In this document: positions 1 through 13,671 of the stretch, one piece after another
Position numbering within the stretch: position 1 is the first letter of the stretch
Layout of the letters: every line of letters starts with the position of its first letter
Assembly (NCBI GenBank): GCA_963082975.1
Contig: OY720350.1
Span: 43,540,734-43,604,733 of the forward strand
DNA: 64,000 nt
Direction of reading: 5' to 3'
From: Labia minor
Lineage: Eukaryota > Arthropoda > Insecta > Dermaptera > Spongiphoridae
Made by a program: the position numbers and the translations under genes
The notes under the pieces: model-generated
Seen by the model: the letters and a program-made list of their open reading frames with translations, nothing else
Database searches by the model: none
Told to the model about the DNA's origin: nothing

Positions 1-202
1 ACCAGAATTAATTTTTTAACACTGCAAATCTCACGCGCCAACACGTGACGTGGTGCCATCAACAAAAAGCCAAACATGCGCTGGTTTAATATTTATTATT
101 TATTATTTATAATTTATAATTAATTAAATTTAATTTAAATATAATATATTATGTTATTTAATCCAATTAAAATTGCGAGATAGTCGAGTGGAGACACTCC
201 AG
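1..202 (+). mobile_element. HINE-A copy 1 (3' part, cut by window edge)
   Basis: This is the 3' third of a dispersed ~600-bp repeat seen eight times in the window. It contains the conserved block with CACGTGACGTGG near 43-54, an AT-rich stretch, and the 3' terminus: the subterminal repeat CGAGATAGT, then a GAGTG-GAGA-CACTC hairpin, then CCAG. The 5' two thirds lie outside the window. Confidence 0.85.
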
Positions 203-1841
203 CTAATTTTTTGTGTTATCCAAAACGGCCTTCCTCGGTTAACAGAGGTTTTACTACATATATATCCAAAGACAAATATTTGGTTAACATTCAATTTACG
301 TTTATAATGAAATTGAAGATTCTTCTAATAATAAACCTATTAATTGTTTTCTAGTTCCCTAATATGGCCATTCATGGTTGTCCAACGATATTATTTTTGA
401 ACTCATTAAAAATGAAGTTTTCCTAAAGTAATAACAATAAAAGATACATGATTTTTAAAGAGTTTTACCCAAGAAAAAAATATGCCAAGTCTGTTGCATT
501 GATTTGCATATTTTAAAACCTTTAAATTATTGTCATAATTTTAGTAACAAATAATTTCTCTTCCAGAAAGAGAATATCTAAAATTGCTCAAATGAATATA
601 TAATTGCCATTTAAAAACTCAAAACACACGTTTTTTTTCCTTGTTTCTCGTGAGTTTAGTTTCTTAATTAAACCATTCTTAGGTGTTTTGTAATGTCAAT
701 TGTGATAATCAAGTAATAAAGTACAAAAAATTTAATTACATCTTAATATTTTATTTTACTTTCCTTAATTATAAAGAATTGAGGGCAAGCCGGAAGAATG
801 AAAAAAAAAGATCACAAATTTCCTTAATAATAAATAAAATAATTAAAATATTTTGTCTCCACTCTGTTTATTTATTTCGTAAATATATTCAAATATATTA
901 TTAGCTTGGTGGATTATTTTAAATATCCTTCCCAGTATATTACAATAAAGTCCAATTTAAGTATGTAGCTAGATAAGAATTAACGTTAGCTAAGAAATTT
1001 ATTTATTTAATACAATTGTTTTATTTATTTCATTTTGTTCTTGTCCTCGAACTTTTTCTCTTCTTCCTCCACTAAAGATTAACAACTTCTTTTTAACAAT
1101 TTGAATTTTCGCCATTTGTATGTGCAACTTGTCTTACTGAAAAGAAAACGAAATCAACCAACGTAAAGAACGAGGAGGATTCGTTCGTCGACAACATTGG
1201 CGTCGTCCTCCTTTTTTTTGGGAGGGTGGATTTTCAAGAAAATTAAACTTATGTTTCGTGGTATGTGTATGTGAATGGATGACACACACACACACACATA
1301 CATACACAATCATATATATATATATATACGTTTAGTGTAAGAGAGAGAAAGATATTTTAAAGGAGGAATTACCATGCATCATGGAGTGGCTCCGAAACAA
1401 ATTAAAAACGTTTTCAAATTAAAGTCGCTTGTCTTGTTGGATTGACTTGAACTGATAGCGAGGGAGTTTGCCAGTCACCCTCACCACTTTCCAACCACCC
1501 CCACTTCTATTCGATGTCAGTCACCGGCATCAGGGTGTGTTGTGTTATTAAATCAGTTTGCCATTTCCTATTTATGATTTAATAAATTCAAGAAAGACGG
1601 CTTATAAGAAAGTCACTTTCTCTTTTGGCGGGATTTTAATTAAAGTGTTTTACTAAAAATACGTAGATATCAGTTGTATATTATATATAGCAGGTGTTGG
1701 ATCTATTTATAGAAAGAGAGCTTTTGAATTTTGTATTCTAAGCGACTGAACATTAAATTCCTTGGTTAAAACAATTTACACCATTTCATTAAATTTTTGC
1801 TCTTTCTTAATTCCCCATTATGATTATATTATGGATAAACA
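203..1841. other. AT-rich non-coding DNA, no gene recognised
   Basis: No convincing coding frame. A CA-rich microsatellite (about 1283-1305) is followed by a TA run (about 1311-1327). The stretch 1100-1540 is less AT-rich and has no simple repeat, so it could be unique regulatory DNA, but nothing specific identifies it. Confidence 0.5.
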
Positions 1842-1852
1842 TATCATATACC

Positions 1853-2365
1853 CACGGTCGCCAAAACGTGACTTGTCAGTTTGACCAGCAGAGGGTGCGG
1901 CTAATTTTCGGTTTTTTCAGTTCGGATTGTATATAGAAAAATTAAAAAATTAATTAATTAAATAATTTCCCTATATCCAAACCGAACAGAAAAAAAAAAA
2001 CAAAAATTAGTGAATAGGTGAATAATTAGTGTGAATTAGTCAATAAAAATTACTTAATGGCTGCACATTTCGACATTCATAACCATCTAATTTATATCCA
2101 ATCTGTAATCCTTTTTATCTCGAAAACTAGAAGTTTACCCAAGAATTGCCTAAGGAAAAAGTTTCTTATTATTAATCAAAAAATCAACTGGCGAAGTTTC
2201 ATCAAATTCAGCGAGGTGAAGGGGCGGCTATATATATACCAAAAATTTAAAGTCATGACCCAAAAAAAAGGTAATTTTTTTTCCGATTTGGCTCTTAAAC
2301 ATTTTCGATTTTTCAATATCGCTCTAAAAAAATAAAAATAAAATAAAACCAAGTGTGGCCACTCC
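1853..2365. mobile_element. hAT-like MITE flanked by 11-bp direct repeats
   Basis: The 513-bp segment is flanked on both sides by TATCATATACC (1842-1852 and 2366-2376), long enough to hide an 8-bp hAT target duplication. The ends are hAT-like but diverged: CACGGTCGCC at the left and the complement of AGGAGTGGCC at the right. The internal block near 2265-2340, with the core CTTAAACATTTTCG, recurs in the hAT elements at 44932 and 54754, so the three are related. A 92-codon open frame here is chance. Confidence 0.65.
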
Positions 2366-2376
2366 TATCATATACC

Positions 2377-3897
2377 TTTTAAACTTGGAATTTTTATTTT
2401 TATTTATCTATCCTCTTTTTAAAAAATAGTGATGAACACAAAATAATAAAATTTATTTTTGTTAATTCACCATAATATAGGGTGTTTCAATTCACTTTAC
2501 AATTTGTAAAACAGTTTTAACTTGTTTTGAAACATCTTGTACAAATGAATTAACATGTGCTCAATGAACCATAAATTGCAATATATTTTTTTTTTTACAA
2601 AAGTAAAAAATAAAATGATGTTGAAAATTGATTGTTTGTTATTATTACTATAAAAGTAATATGTTCAATATCCATCTCTTTTAAATGATCATTTTCAAGG
2701 AATTCAGTGAAATAAACGAAAATAGACACAATGTTTTATCAATAACCCTTTGGTCTACTTTGATTTTATATTTATGCCAAAATACATGATTGATCGAAAA
2801 TCATTTATGACATGATCATATGAGAATTATACTTAATTGGTATTTATAGAACTAGTAGCGGTTTTAAAGGATATAACTAACAAATAACATTCATTCCACC
2901 CCCCTCGAGGGTTAAAATGTTAATTAATCAATAAATACCAAATTAATAATTTATAAGTCGTTTAATAAGTAAATATTCTTATTTTTCAATCTTTTAAGTA
3001 ATTATCGAAACAAAAGTTGTTTTCCGTTTTTCTCGTTCATCAGAAAAAAAACGAGTAACGTCCTTTAATAGCGACAGAGAATGTAAGATGCATGTCTATT
3101 TTCTTCTTGTCTTCTTGTGCCTTGAAGAAGATCTATGCTAATATAATTTATGACTTGTGCAAGTGTCAACGCGTTGCAAAATAAAATTCCACCCATCCCG
3201 TACGGGGCACATGTTTACTCTTTTTCCTTTTCCTCCGAAATGAACCGTTCCCTCCCACCCACACAATCCACCCACATCCCCGCTATTCCACCCTCCACTC
3301 GCCCTTCTCCCACCGGTGGTGTTTTTTTCAACGGACAATATATTTTTGCTTATCTCCCGGGGGACAACTCCCGCTGTTGGATTCGAATAGACTATTAATA
3401 TAATTAATTATACATCGTGGTAGTCCCAGTCCCATTGGAGGAATTATTTTCCTTTCGTGCTGTCATCCAATGCAAATCAAGCTTATCATCATTAAGGTCA
3501 TTAACATCAAGACAATTAATTATAATTTCAGGATTAGGAAAATGATTTTATCAACATTTATCAAAAGTTTAATAATCCGACATGATTGGTTAACACCGGA
3601 TCATTTATTGCCAATAGATAATAATTAGAATACTTAACAAAAACAATATCGACTGTTATACAAATAATGAAAAATTAACAATCCATTTTATCTAACAGTT
3701 AAATAATTTCCATTAAATGCAAATAAAAACATTGTATTTTATTTATTTTATTTAATGAATTAAATACAAATTCAGAATACATAATTATTGAAAATCATAT
3801 TTAAATGGCAAAATGGCTCACTATGTGAAATGAATAATTTAAAAGAAAATATTTTATGAACATCTAAGTATTTTTTAAAAAATATTAAAGATCTAAT
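2377..3897. other. Non-coding DNA with a GC-richer island
   Basis: Mostly AT-rich. A short inverted motif (GGGTGTTTCA near 2480, TTGAAACA near 2528) may be a small MITE relic. The stretch 3060-3480 is clearly more GC-rich and pyrimidine-rich than its surroundings. It is open in two opposed frames (3138-3338 minus, 3150-3398 plus), but both are low-complexity Pro/Ser or Gly readings of C-rich DNA and I do not accept them as genes. Confidence 0.45.
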
Positions 3898-4001
3898 CAG
3901 TGGTTCCCAAACTTTTTCCAGAAAACAATTTACTCAGCGCCCCCCTGGAAATTAACTTTTTTTTAACTGGTCCGTGAGGTCAAAAAGATTGGCGACCGCT
4001 G
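3898..4001. mobile_element. Short hAT-like relic
   Basis: Starts CAGTGGTTCCCAAACTTTTT and ends with the complement of CAGCGGTCGCCAATCTTTTT. The 20-bp termini match at about 16 positions and are typical of hAT. No clear 8-bp target duplication remains. Its middle matches the next element at 4096. Confidence 0.55.
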
Positions 4002-4095
4002 GTGTATAGTATCTTAAGATCGTAGAACTTGTACAGTTTCACTAAAAAATGTATTCAAATTATTAAATAAAATTGATTACTATTAAAGTCTAGAA

Positions 4096-4383
4096 CAGTG
4101 GTTCCCAAGCTTATTTGGCCAAGCGCCTTCTTTCCAGAAAATAATTTAATCAGCGTCCCCTAAAAATTAACTTTTTTTAATTTTAATAGCAATTAAACAG
4201 AAAGATAAACCTATTTGTAAAATATTATAAATAAAGGTGTAAATTAGAAACCTTGAAATTATATATCTATTTATTGAACTCAGAATAGAAAAGTAATATA
4301 CAAGTAATTTTCCCTAAATGCACCTGTGACCATCACCCCCCTCCTCCCCTGAATCGCTGCAGTACCCACGAGGGGGCTCACTG
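4096..4383. mobile_element. hAT-like relic
   Basis: Begins CAGTGGTTCCCAAG and ends GGGGGCTCACTG, giving only a 5-bp terminal inverted repeat with degenerate 8-bp flanks (GTCTAGAA and ATCTACAT). It shares an internal segment with the element at 3898 (the block around CAGCG, CCCC, AATTAACTTTTTTT). The right boundary is uncertain. Confidence 0.45.
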
Positions 4384-5073
4384 ATCTACATTATCACAAG
4401 GAGAAATAATTTCTAATTTTCTATCTAATAATTCATAATTGATTTTTAATTCAATAAATTTTTCATGATTATTTTGAGTAAATTATATCCATTTCTTGAT
4501 TCTTTTAAAATTTAATTGGCTTTTTTTAATCTCATTTTTTGAAATTATTGAATAAACATAAATATAAGTGAACTTGGCAACGATTGATCTTTCGACTTCA
4601 AGTTGAACGGATTAGGAAAATAACCACAGTTTTCAATTTAAAAAGTATGCTGATTAGGCCATATTTACAATAGTTTGTTCTCACCAGGAACGACTAAAAA
4701 TTTCTAGGGATTTTAAGGGAAGGAAAGGGAATATAATTGCATTTATATATTTATAGTTTTTATGGGTAAATTTATTTACCTATTTATTTTGTAGATATGT
4801 ATATAGAATAATGATTATATAATCCACAATTTTCTTTTACCCACTTTCTAACTTGACTTAGTTTGAAATATTCATTTACATCTTCATATCCTGTATGGGA
4901 CTCTTCCATCTAGGAAGGAATCATACGTTATAGATTTATCGCCATTTCTCCTAAATACATGATAGATAATTGGAATTCCGTTACCCTCTTGTATAGATCC
5001 TTTTTATCAAGGTATATAAAAAAAATTTTCGTAAATCATATTTTAATTTAAAAAAAAAAAAAAAAAAAAAAGT
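4384..5073. other. AT-rich non-coding DNA
   Basis: Nothing recognised. It ends in a run of about 20 A residues (near 5051-5071) directly abutting the 3' end of HINE-A copy 2. Confidence 0.4.
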
Positions 5074-5657
5074 TGGAGTGTCTCCACTCGACTATCTCGC
5101 AAATTTAGATTGGATTAAATAACATATATTAATTTAAATTAAATTAAATTAAATAAATTATAAATTAAAATTAATAAATAATATTTATTAAACCAGCACA
5201 TGTTTGGCTCTTTGTTGATGGCACCACGTCACGTGTTGGCGCGTGAGATTTGCAGTGTTAAAAATTTAATACTGGTACTTTCAGCAAATAAATCAAGCTG
5301 AAATTCTAAATATAGCAGTTTTATACAATTATTAATCATGTGAAAAATTATCAAACATATCTTTATTTTTACGGTCACAGAGGAAAAAAAATCAAAACGT
5401 GGTAGGTAATGACCCTCTTCCGGTTTTCTTACAAGTTGATAGAAACCTGCATTTTGTATAATGCCCATGTACTAAATTTCATCATTCTAGCTCAAACCGT
5501 TTTTACGTAATCTTGGTTACATACATACACACACACACACACATATTTTTCTCAACCTTAGCGAAAATGATTCAGGAACCTTCAAAACGTATAAAAACAT
5601 CAAAATCTCAACATCGAAAATTTTCGTGATCGCAATACTATCTCTTACGAGATAGTA
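5074..5657 (-). mobile_element. HINE-A copy 2, full length
   Basis: Complete minus-strand copy. The 3' hairpin GGAGTGTCTCCACTC and the repeat ACTATCTCG lie at the left. The 5' terminus, an ACTATCTC/GAGATAGT snap-back, lies at the right (about 5638-5657). A CA microsatellite (about 5526-5542) sits about 115 bp from the 5' end, as in the other copies. The 79-codon open frame inside is not a gene; the same sequence is broken in other copies. Confidence 0.88.
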
Positions 5658-7204
5658 ATAAATAAAATAAAATTTATATTGGAATTTGATTTAACCAACT
5701 AACTATCCAATTAGAAATGTTAAAAGAGTGAAAATAAAAACCATTAGGAAATCTCTTTCACATTTTAATATTAATGAATAATCAAATCTCTCTTTTTTCT
5801 CTTTTTATAAAAAAAAGACAAAAAAAAAACATGATGGGAACAGCAAACAACGACTCATAATTATATTAAAGCAAAATAATAAAAAAATAATATAATAATA
5901 AAAATATTAATTATTAAATATAATAAAAAAAAACAACTCATCACATAAAACAGATTGTAGAAAACCCAAACAGAACGGGTTACATGTTTATATATATATT
6001 TATCAAACATAAAAAAGGTTTTTAGGGGAGGAGGTGGAAATGAAAAATGATTTTATTATTATAAAAATTAATTTAACTTAAAACAAATGAATAAAAAAAA
6101 ATATTTTATTTATAAAATATTTTTAGGGATATAAAACAGATTCATTAATTAAGTTCTAATAAAACAATTTAAAATATTTAATATTCAACTTTTTTGAGGG
6201 GATGAGAGGTTATACTTGATTTTTTTGTTTTGTTTTGTGGTATTTTATAATTAATGACTTTAGTTTGATCATTCAATCTTATTACATTTCATTTATAAAA
6301 TTAAATTTCAATGTGTATTGATTATCTCAAAATTATAATACATCCGATGTGATATTTACCAATTTTGCAATCATAATTAAATTTAAATATTTAAATAAGT
6401 ATTACAATTTATAATTGATCAAACATATCAAAATAATTTCTTAATCTAGACTTAATAATTAAGAAGACAAATATTAGAATTGAATGTGAAAAGATGAGTT
6501 TCTAGCAAACAATAAATACTCTATTATTATTAATATTATAATAACATTTATTATTATTATTATTATTATTATTATACAATTATATTCCTTTCAAAAATTA
6601 AATATATATATTTTTTTATAAAATAAGAATAATATTTTTAAAATTATAAAGACAAAAAAATAAAATTGATTAAAAGAAGAATATAAAGAAAAAATAAGTT
6701 GGATAAAATTAAAAAAAAAATTAATGTGTTAAGGAATATATTTTAAAATTACACTCTAAAATTCTCGTTTATTATATTGAAGAATTTAATTGTCTTTCTC
6801 ACCGGCGCATAGATTTATATTAGATCATAGAGGTTCAAAGATGAAATTTAATAAAATTATTAAATATATGTATATTTTTTCTATGAAATTATTAATTATT
6901 TTATTTTTAAAATAAAAAAGTTCATTAAAAAATTATTTATCCTCATCAAAATAAAAAAAAATATAAATAAATTTCTATTCACTTGTTATTTTATTTATAA
7001 AAAAGTTTTCCTATTTTTCTATTATTAAAATATATTCTATTATTAAAATATACTGGGTATATGTAACAATATGATTTTTATTCTTTTTATTTTAGTACAT
7101 TTTTCAGGATATATATGTACTTTATCTTTTTTAAGATTTTTTTTTATTTTCCCATTAAATTTTACATCTGCCCATTCTATATAATAGTATTTACAAAAAA
7201 TTTG
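5658..7204. other. Very AT-rich non-coding DNA
   Basis: Long A and T runs, an (ATT)n microsatellite (about 6548-6576), and a short tandem repeat of TCTATTATTAAAATATA (about 7018-7052). No coding signal or element termini. Confidence 0.45.
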
Positions 7205-7216
7205 ACATAATAGGTC

Positions 7217-7714
7217 TTAGGTTGAATTTGGAGAATGAGTTCCAAAGACTTTTACCTCTGGGATTGATAAGCCTAAAGCCCCAACAAGAGTGTTTGGCGT
7301 TAAAATCACCCCCACAATGAAAGAAGAGCCCAAAGTGCCAAAGAACTCCTCAAAAGAGCCAGAATCTATTTTGTGTTTGTGAGGACAATATACTGCAGAA
7401 ATGGTAAAACAGCCCGTACGTTTAGTCAAGATAACCGAAGTGGCTTGGAGAAGGTCTTTTTGAAAAGAAGGATTAACATGGTGATTTATTGATTCCTTGA
7501 TTATTATAGCAGAGTCTCCATGTGAAGTGTCGTCGGGGTGATTTGTGAAGTAAGAAGAGAATTTAGGAATTTTTATATAGCTCTTTGGATTAAAGTGCGT
7601 TTCAGAAATTAAGAGTACATCAATATCTTTTGAGAAAAGAAAATGCTTTACTTCCTCCAGATGTCTAATGAGCCTATTGGCGTTCCAGAGAGCAATATTA
7701 AAGGTGTGAGCCAT
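7217..7714 (-). pseudogene. Jockey-like LINE ORF2, endonuclease N-terminal fragment
   Basis: The first 133 or so residues read as an APE-type endonuclease domain of a Jockey-clade non-LTR retrotransposon, starting MAHTFNIALWNANRL. The motifs ISETH (residues ~36-40), a SAII strand and a VYCPHK strand are visible. The catalytic GDFN region is lost to a frameshift in a G run near 7306-7312: GGDFNAK is readable in the neighbouring frame. The reading then stops near 7205 with no reverse transcriptase domain, so this is a truncated internal fragment. In an intact element this domain nicks target DNA to prime reverse transcription. It follows an ORF1 fragment whose stop overlaps this start. Confidence 0.82.
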
Positions 7715-8210
7715 TGGGTAGTCTAGTAACGAGAATAGTCAGCAGGTTAAGCATGGTATCCATTCGCCCAATTAATTTGCACATCCTGTTTTCAAGCTTG
7801 GTCAATTGGCTTGAATTGTTACCATTCTCGTCACTATTAGATTGACTGTTGATTTTATTATTGAAATTGATGCTAGAGGGAATATTTTTGTGGGTGGTTT
7901 GGACTGAACGACTTGAGAGTAAGATAAAGGTAAGGATTTTTCTTGTTGTTGTTGAGAAATTATGGGAGGGATAGGTAATTCGGATGAAGTATTTTGTTTA
8001 GGATTGGACACTGATTTAGATCTTAGAGGGTATTTGGATTTAATGAGTTTTAAGTAATGGGAGCAAACCCGGTAGTTTGCAGGGTGATCACCGCCACAGA
8101 GAACCCAGAAAGGGGGGTTTCTCTGTCTTTTTACGTCAGAAGTTCTGACTTCTGATTTCTCTTGAATTGAATTCCCAAGCATTATTTATATTTCTCCATT
8201 TACTTGTCAG
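7700..8210 (-). pseudogene. Jockey-like LINE ORF1 (gag-like) C-terminal fragment
   Basis: The minus-strand frame contains LCGGDHPANYRVC, a Jockey-type gag zinc-knuckle signature in which the usual first Cys is Trp. A polar, Gln-rich tail follows. A one-base shift near 7850 moves the last ~50 codons to another frame, ending RLPNGSHL-stop. That stop overlaps the ORF2 ATG by about 17 bases, the usual ORF1/ORF2 arrangement in Jockey elements. Together with the endonuclease piece this is one inactive LINE fragment (about 7205-8210), truncated at both ends. Confidence 0.7.
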
Positions 8211-9047
8211 GAATGGGGTTAATAATAATTATTAATTTTTTTTTATGATAGATAAGTATTATTCCTTTAAATTTCTTATAAAATAATTAATTAATTTGAT
8301 TAATCATTTATACCCCTTTTATTGCTATTATCAATGTACATTAATTAATTTATATATATTAATTACAATTAATAATTTACAGATAGAGGTGAGAGAATTG
8401 AATTTGATGATAGAAGGGAAGGGAGAGAGGAGAAGGGGAAGATTAAAGATTAAATGTCTTCTGCTCCTTCGAGGCCTATCGAGGAGACTTGATGGTGGGG
8501 AGGGCCCTGGATGGAATGGAGAAGGGGAACAAAGGAGAAGATTTAGAATTAGAAGAACAATGAACTATAATAAGATAGATCAATGTAAAAAAAAGAAAAG
8601 TTTAGAAATTAATTATAGATTTAAATATGTATTATGGGTTCAATGAGGTCAACAATGAAAAAAGTGAGCAAATTATTTACAATATATACAAGAAAAATCA
8701 CCTCAAAAATGGCAAACAGACTCGATAAACCAGATGCCCCTTTACCACTTGAATAAACTAACAAAGTTATCAAATTAGCACAACTTTGCACAAGCGCGGG
8801 CAAAGAAAACGAGTCGTTGCAAGAAAAAATTGGGAGACCACATTAACTACGTCCACTTTCATCAACATCTGACAAGCGAATGATTTTTTTTAAGATTTAA
8901 ACTTATATATTTTATTTAAATTTTATTTATTTTTAAATAAAATGTCAATATTTTATAATTTAATATCAACTAAATGTACTAATTTTCTACCATCACTGGT
9001 AATTTCCATTTTATATAATAGAAAATAAATTTTGTTTGTTTTTGATA
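8211..9047. other. Non-coding DNA, purine-rich patch
   Basis: Contains a purine-rich strip (about 8388-8560, many GAGAGG and GAAGGGG motifs) that is open for 116 codons on the plus strand. The reading is low-complexity Arg/Gly/Glu and is not supported as a gene. Otherwise AT-rich. Confidence 0.4.
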
Positions 9048-9161
9048 TCTATATATATAAAAAAAGGTTTTTGTCTGCACATTGCTCAGAATTTAAAAAT
9101 TTTTGCATATCTTCGCGTTTCATGACCTCTAGAATCCAAAAGTGACTTTAGAATTTTTCAC

Positions 9162-9252
<91 letters not shown>
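9162..9252. repeat. (GTCT)n microsatellite, about 22 units
   Basis: Uninterrupted GTCT tetranucleotide array of about 90 bp lying ~115 bp inside the Helitron 5' end. GTCT/GTCC arrays at this position are typical of Helitron- and HINE-like elements in animals. Confidence 0.97.
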
Positions 9253-10779
9253 CGGAAAATTACTATTTTATAGACTCAGAATTGGCTGAACCGATTTCTT
9301 TGAAATTACATCACAATATTCTTATATACCTCTAGAGTAACATAGGCTATAAATTTTATTAATATCTTATCAATAACCGCAGAAATTAATTTTTTAAAGT
9401 TTAGATAATTCTCCGTGTTGTTCATTCAAGAGCAGCTCGCGGCTCACTGTCGGCCTAGCGGAATCATTTCAAACAATGAATTATCATAGAGATTCCCAAT
9501 CGAAGAATTATTATAATATTTCCCTTTTTATTTTAAATTCTAATATACAAATATCAATTCAATTAAATAATTTATTCTAAAAGTTCTCAATTTAATTAAA
9601 ATATTTATTAGATCATATTTTTATCTTAAATTATTTTTTATTTAATTGAATATTTCTTCTTTTCTATAATATATATATAATAATATATAAATTTTATTAT
9701 TGAATAATAAAAAAATATTATTTAACCTGAATTAAAATGACTGAATTATATTATCTTTGTTTTTTATTTTAATTTAATTACTCTATTAATAATTACTAAA
9801 TATATATATATATTATATAAAAATTAAAATATGATGATATAAAGTTGTTTTAAATTTTTGACATTTTTAAATTGGGTATATTTTTTAAATTTATTAAAAT
9901 GTCTTTTTTATTTATTATGTTTAAAAGATTCATTTTTATTAGGTGATATTAATAAAAAATAACGATGCTCTGTGCAAGTCGAATCATGTTGCACATAATT
10001 AAATAACAATTGCCAAACAAAGAATATAATATTTTTTTAAATTCTTATATTTAAATATCATTTCAATTAAATAATTTATTCTAAAAGGTCTCATTTTAAT
10101 GCAATTTATAATTTTCTTCTAATTCAGATTTAGGACAAATCGTACAACATTATATCAAATCTCGCTAAGAACATTCAATATTTTTGTACACAAAATATTC
10201 AGAGTATTGGCTAAGCGTATCACTCACAATCAGTTTATATTGAAATTTATATAAATTAACAAAGTAAAAATTTTTATTTGTTTAAATTTTATTATAATGA
10301 ATCAAAAAAAATTAAATATATAGATCACATGATTAAGAGAAGCAAAAAACTTAACAGAAAATAACTGTTGGATGGAGGTCGGACATGACAGAAACTGTAA
10401 GCGAAATCTTCATATTGCGACGAATAATTTTCAAATCCCCTAGCACCACAGAATTTAAGTTTCTTTTAAGGAAAATAACTATGATCTAAAAAAATTAATA
10501 AATGAACTTAATAATAAAAAAAACAAATAAATCAATTAATTTAAATTAATACTATTAATGAATGTATATATTGGTCATTTATCTATAGTTTTATACCGTT
10601 AATTTTTATAAATTGTCTCAAGTCTCTATTTTTGCATTTTCTCAAGTTTCATTATAATTAAAAATATTCAATAATAATCTAGCAATGAAAATAAAATACC
10701 AAAATGTAATGATCAAGAAATATTATACTCTATTATAACATATACAATACTTATAAACTATAGGCGGAGGAAATATTAG

Positions 10780-11993
<1,214 letters not shown>

Positions 11994-12219
11994 TATACAA
12001 TAATAATATATATAATTAATATAGTGATTAAATTAAAATATATTTTTTAAATAAGAACACAAAAAGAAATGAATGTTTTATGTAATATACTGATTGAAAC
12101 AAAATGGATGAAAACCTTTTAATACTTTCAACCACAAAATACTATGTACAACTCGGGGGTACAGGGGGCGGAGCCCCCGTCTAGGTGTGAAGAGCGCCGA
12201 AGGCGCTCTGAGCAGCTAG

Positions 12220-13186
12220 TAATATATAAATTCAGAGTATGAAAATGATATTTTAATTTTTATTTGAAAAAATATAGAAAATAAAAGAAAATTTGAACTT
12301 AATGTTTTCAATGCGAGGGAAATTGAATTCTATATTCTTTCTTATTCTGATTAAATAAATGTATCTGAGAGGTGAATAAGAATAAGAAGGATAGTGGGAT
12401 TAGAGGACAGTACCGAGATGATGGGGTTGAGTAAGATAGAAAGATTAACCCGGTCTCTTTCTTTTAGACTATATAAGCCTCTTGGTCTGCCCAAAAGGGA
12501 TAATACCTCTTTCTTCTACTCCACTCCGACAACTACCCACACAAACTAATATAAGAGTATAACATTAACCAAGGAGAGTGTACTTTACTTATAACAGATG
12601 ATTAAAAGCGTATTAAGAAACGAGAATTGACTTATCTAATTTTGCAATTTTGTTATTTCAAATAAATACAGGAAAGTTTCATTAAAAGGTAAGGATTGAG
12701 AAAATTCAAAATTTTTATATGGTTTGGTTTTTACAGTGGATATCAATTTTTTTTTATAAAAATTAAACTAATATTAATTTATTAGTAATTATGGGCATAT
12801 TTCTGTTTAAATGCATCTTTTTTTAAAAAAATAGTAATAAATACATTATAGAATCGTGATAGACCCTGTTTTGACATTAATTTTTAAAAAATCTTATTTT
12901 TTGACAAATATACTAGTCATGATTAATGCGAAAATTTCTTTTAAAACATACGGGTAATGATAAGATTCTTCTTGTGAAGTCGAGATCTACTTTAGCGTTA
13001 GTGACCCATATAAGCTCATGTCACTAGTCACCATTCCGAGCCTCCAATGGACAGTTTTTTTTTACCTATCACTCCTTTTCGTTTCCAATCTGTAAATTAT
13101 CGTTTCAATGGGTTGAGGAACAGGCATCTGAAAAAAAAATTTCTCTTATTAAAAAAAATTAATTAAATTAAATTGAAAGTGAATTC
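12220..13186. other. Non-coding DNA with a TATA-like motif
   Basis: The segment 12380-12560 is less AT-rich and contains GACTATATAAGCC (12468-12480), a good TATA-box match, but no recognisable downstream exon. A promoter is possible but unsupported. The rest is AT-rich. Confidence 0.35.
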
Positions 13187-13188
13187 TA

Positions 13189-13669
13189 CGAGGGTGGGAT
13201 GAAAAGTTTCCGACCTGGCCAAGAAAAACGATGTTTTTAAATTTTTTTTTTTTTTGCTATATTTTTCAACATAATCTCCATCAACACTGATACATTTCTC
13301 ATAACGGTGTTCTAATTAATTTAATTAATTAATAAATTAATAAATTAATTAATTAAATTTGATTTAATTTAATTTAAGTCTCATCGACAGTTATGAATCG
13401 ACGTAAAAATTCGTTTGGATTATGCCTACAGCGCCAAATTGTCGTTAGAAATGGTTTTTCGAAGCAATTTTGGTCTAACGTTAGGAAATGCGGCACCCAC
13501 ATTGCACATAGGTTTCCATATTCAAATGGTTTTGATAAAAATATTTCGCACACGTTCAGCTGACATCGTACAGGTCTCAGCTATTTTGAATTTTGAAAAA
13601 TAAAACAAAAGAAAAATTGAAAAACATCGTTTTTCTTGGTCAGATCGGAAACTTTTCATCCCACCCTCG
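13189..13669 (-). mobile_element. Internally deleted mariner element
   Basis: Near-identical terminal inverted repeats of about 60 bp, each starting CGAGGGTGGGATGAAAAG, are flanked by TA dinucleotides (13187-13188 and 13670-13671), the Tc1/mariner target duplication. The element is 481 bp, far shorter than a full mariner (about 1.3 kb), and keeps only patches of transposase on the minus strand. Confidence 0.93.
13256..13575 (-). pseudogene. mariner transposase remnants
   Basis: Minus strand, reading across frameshifts: SAERVRNIF (about 13540-13566), LCAMWVPHFLTLDQN, and NPNEFLRRFITVDE (about 13379-13420), which ends at the first catalytic Asp region. After a large deletion the C-terminal RYEKCISVDGDYVEK (about 13259-13306) follows. 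These blocks are characteristic of irritans-type mariner transposases. Most of the catalytic domain is missing, so it can only be mobilised in trans. Confidence 0.85.
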
Positions 13670-13671
13670 TA

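Noticed and set aside
3138..3398. Opposed 66- and 82-codon frames over a C-rich stretch
   Set aside because: Both readings are low-complexity products of one GC-skewed segment, with no domain, splice pattern or start context to prefer either.
7802..8182. 126-codon minus frame as a host gene
   Set aside because: It is the ORF1 tail of a Jockey-like LINE: zinc-knuckle signature, and a downstream frame overlapping ORF2.
8296..8646. 116-codon plus frame
   Set aside because: Purine-rich low-complexity DNA reading as Arg/Gly/Glu; no recognisable domain.
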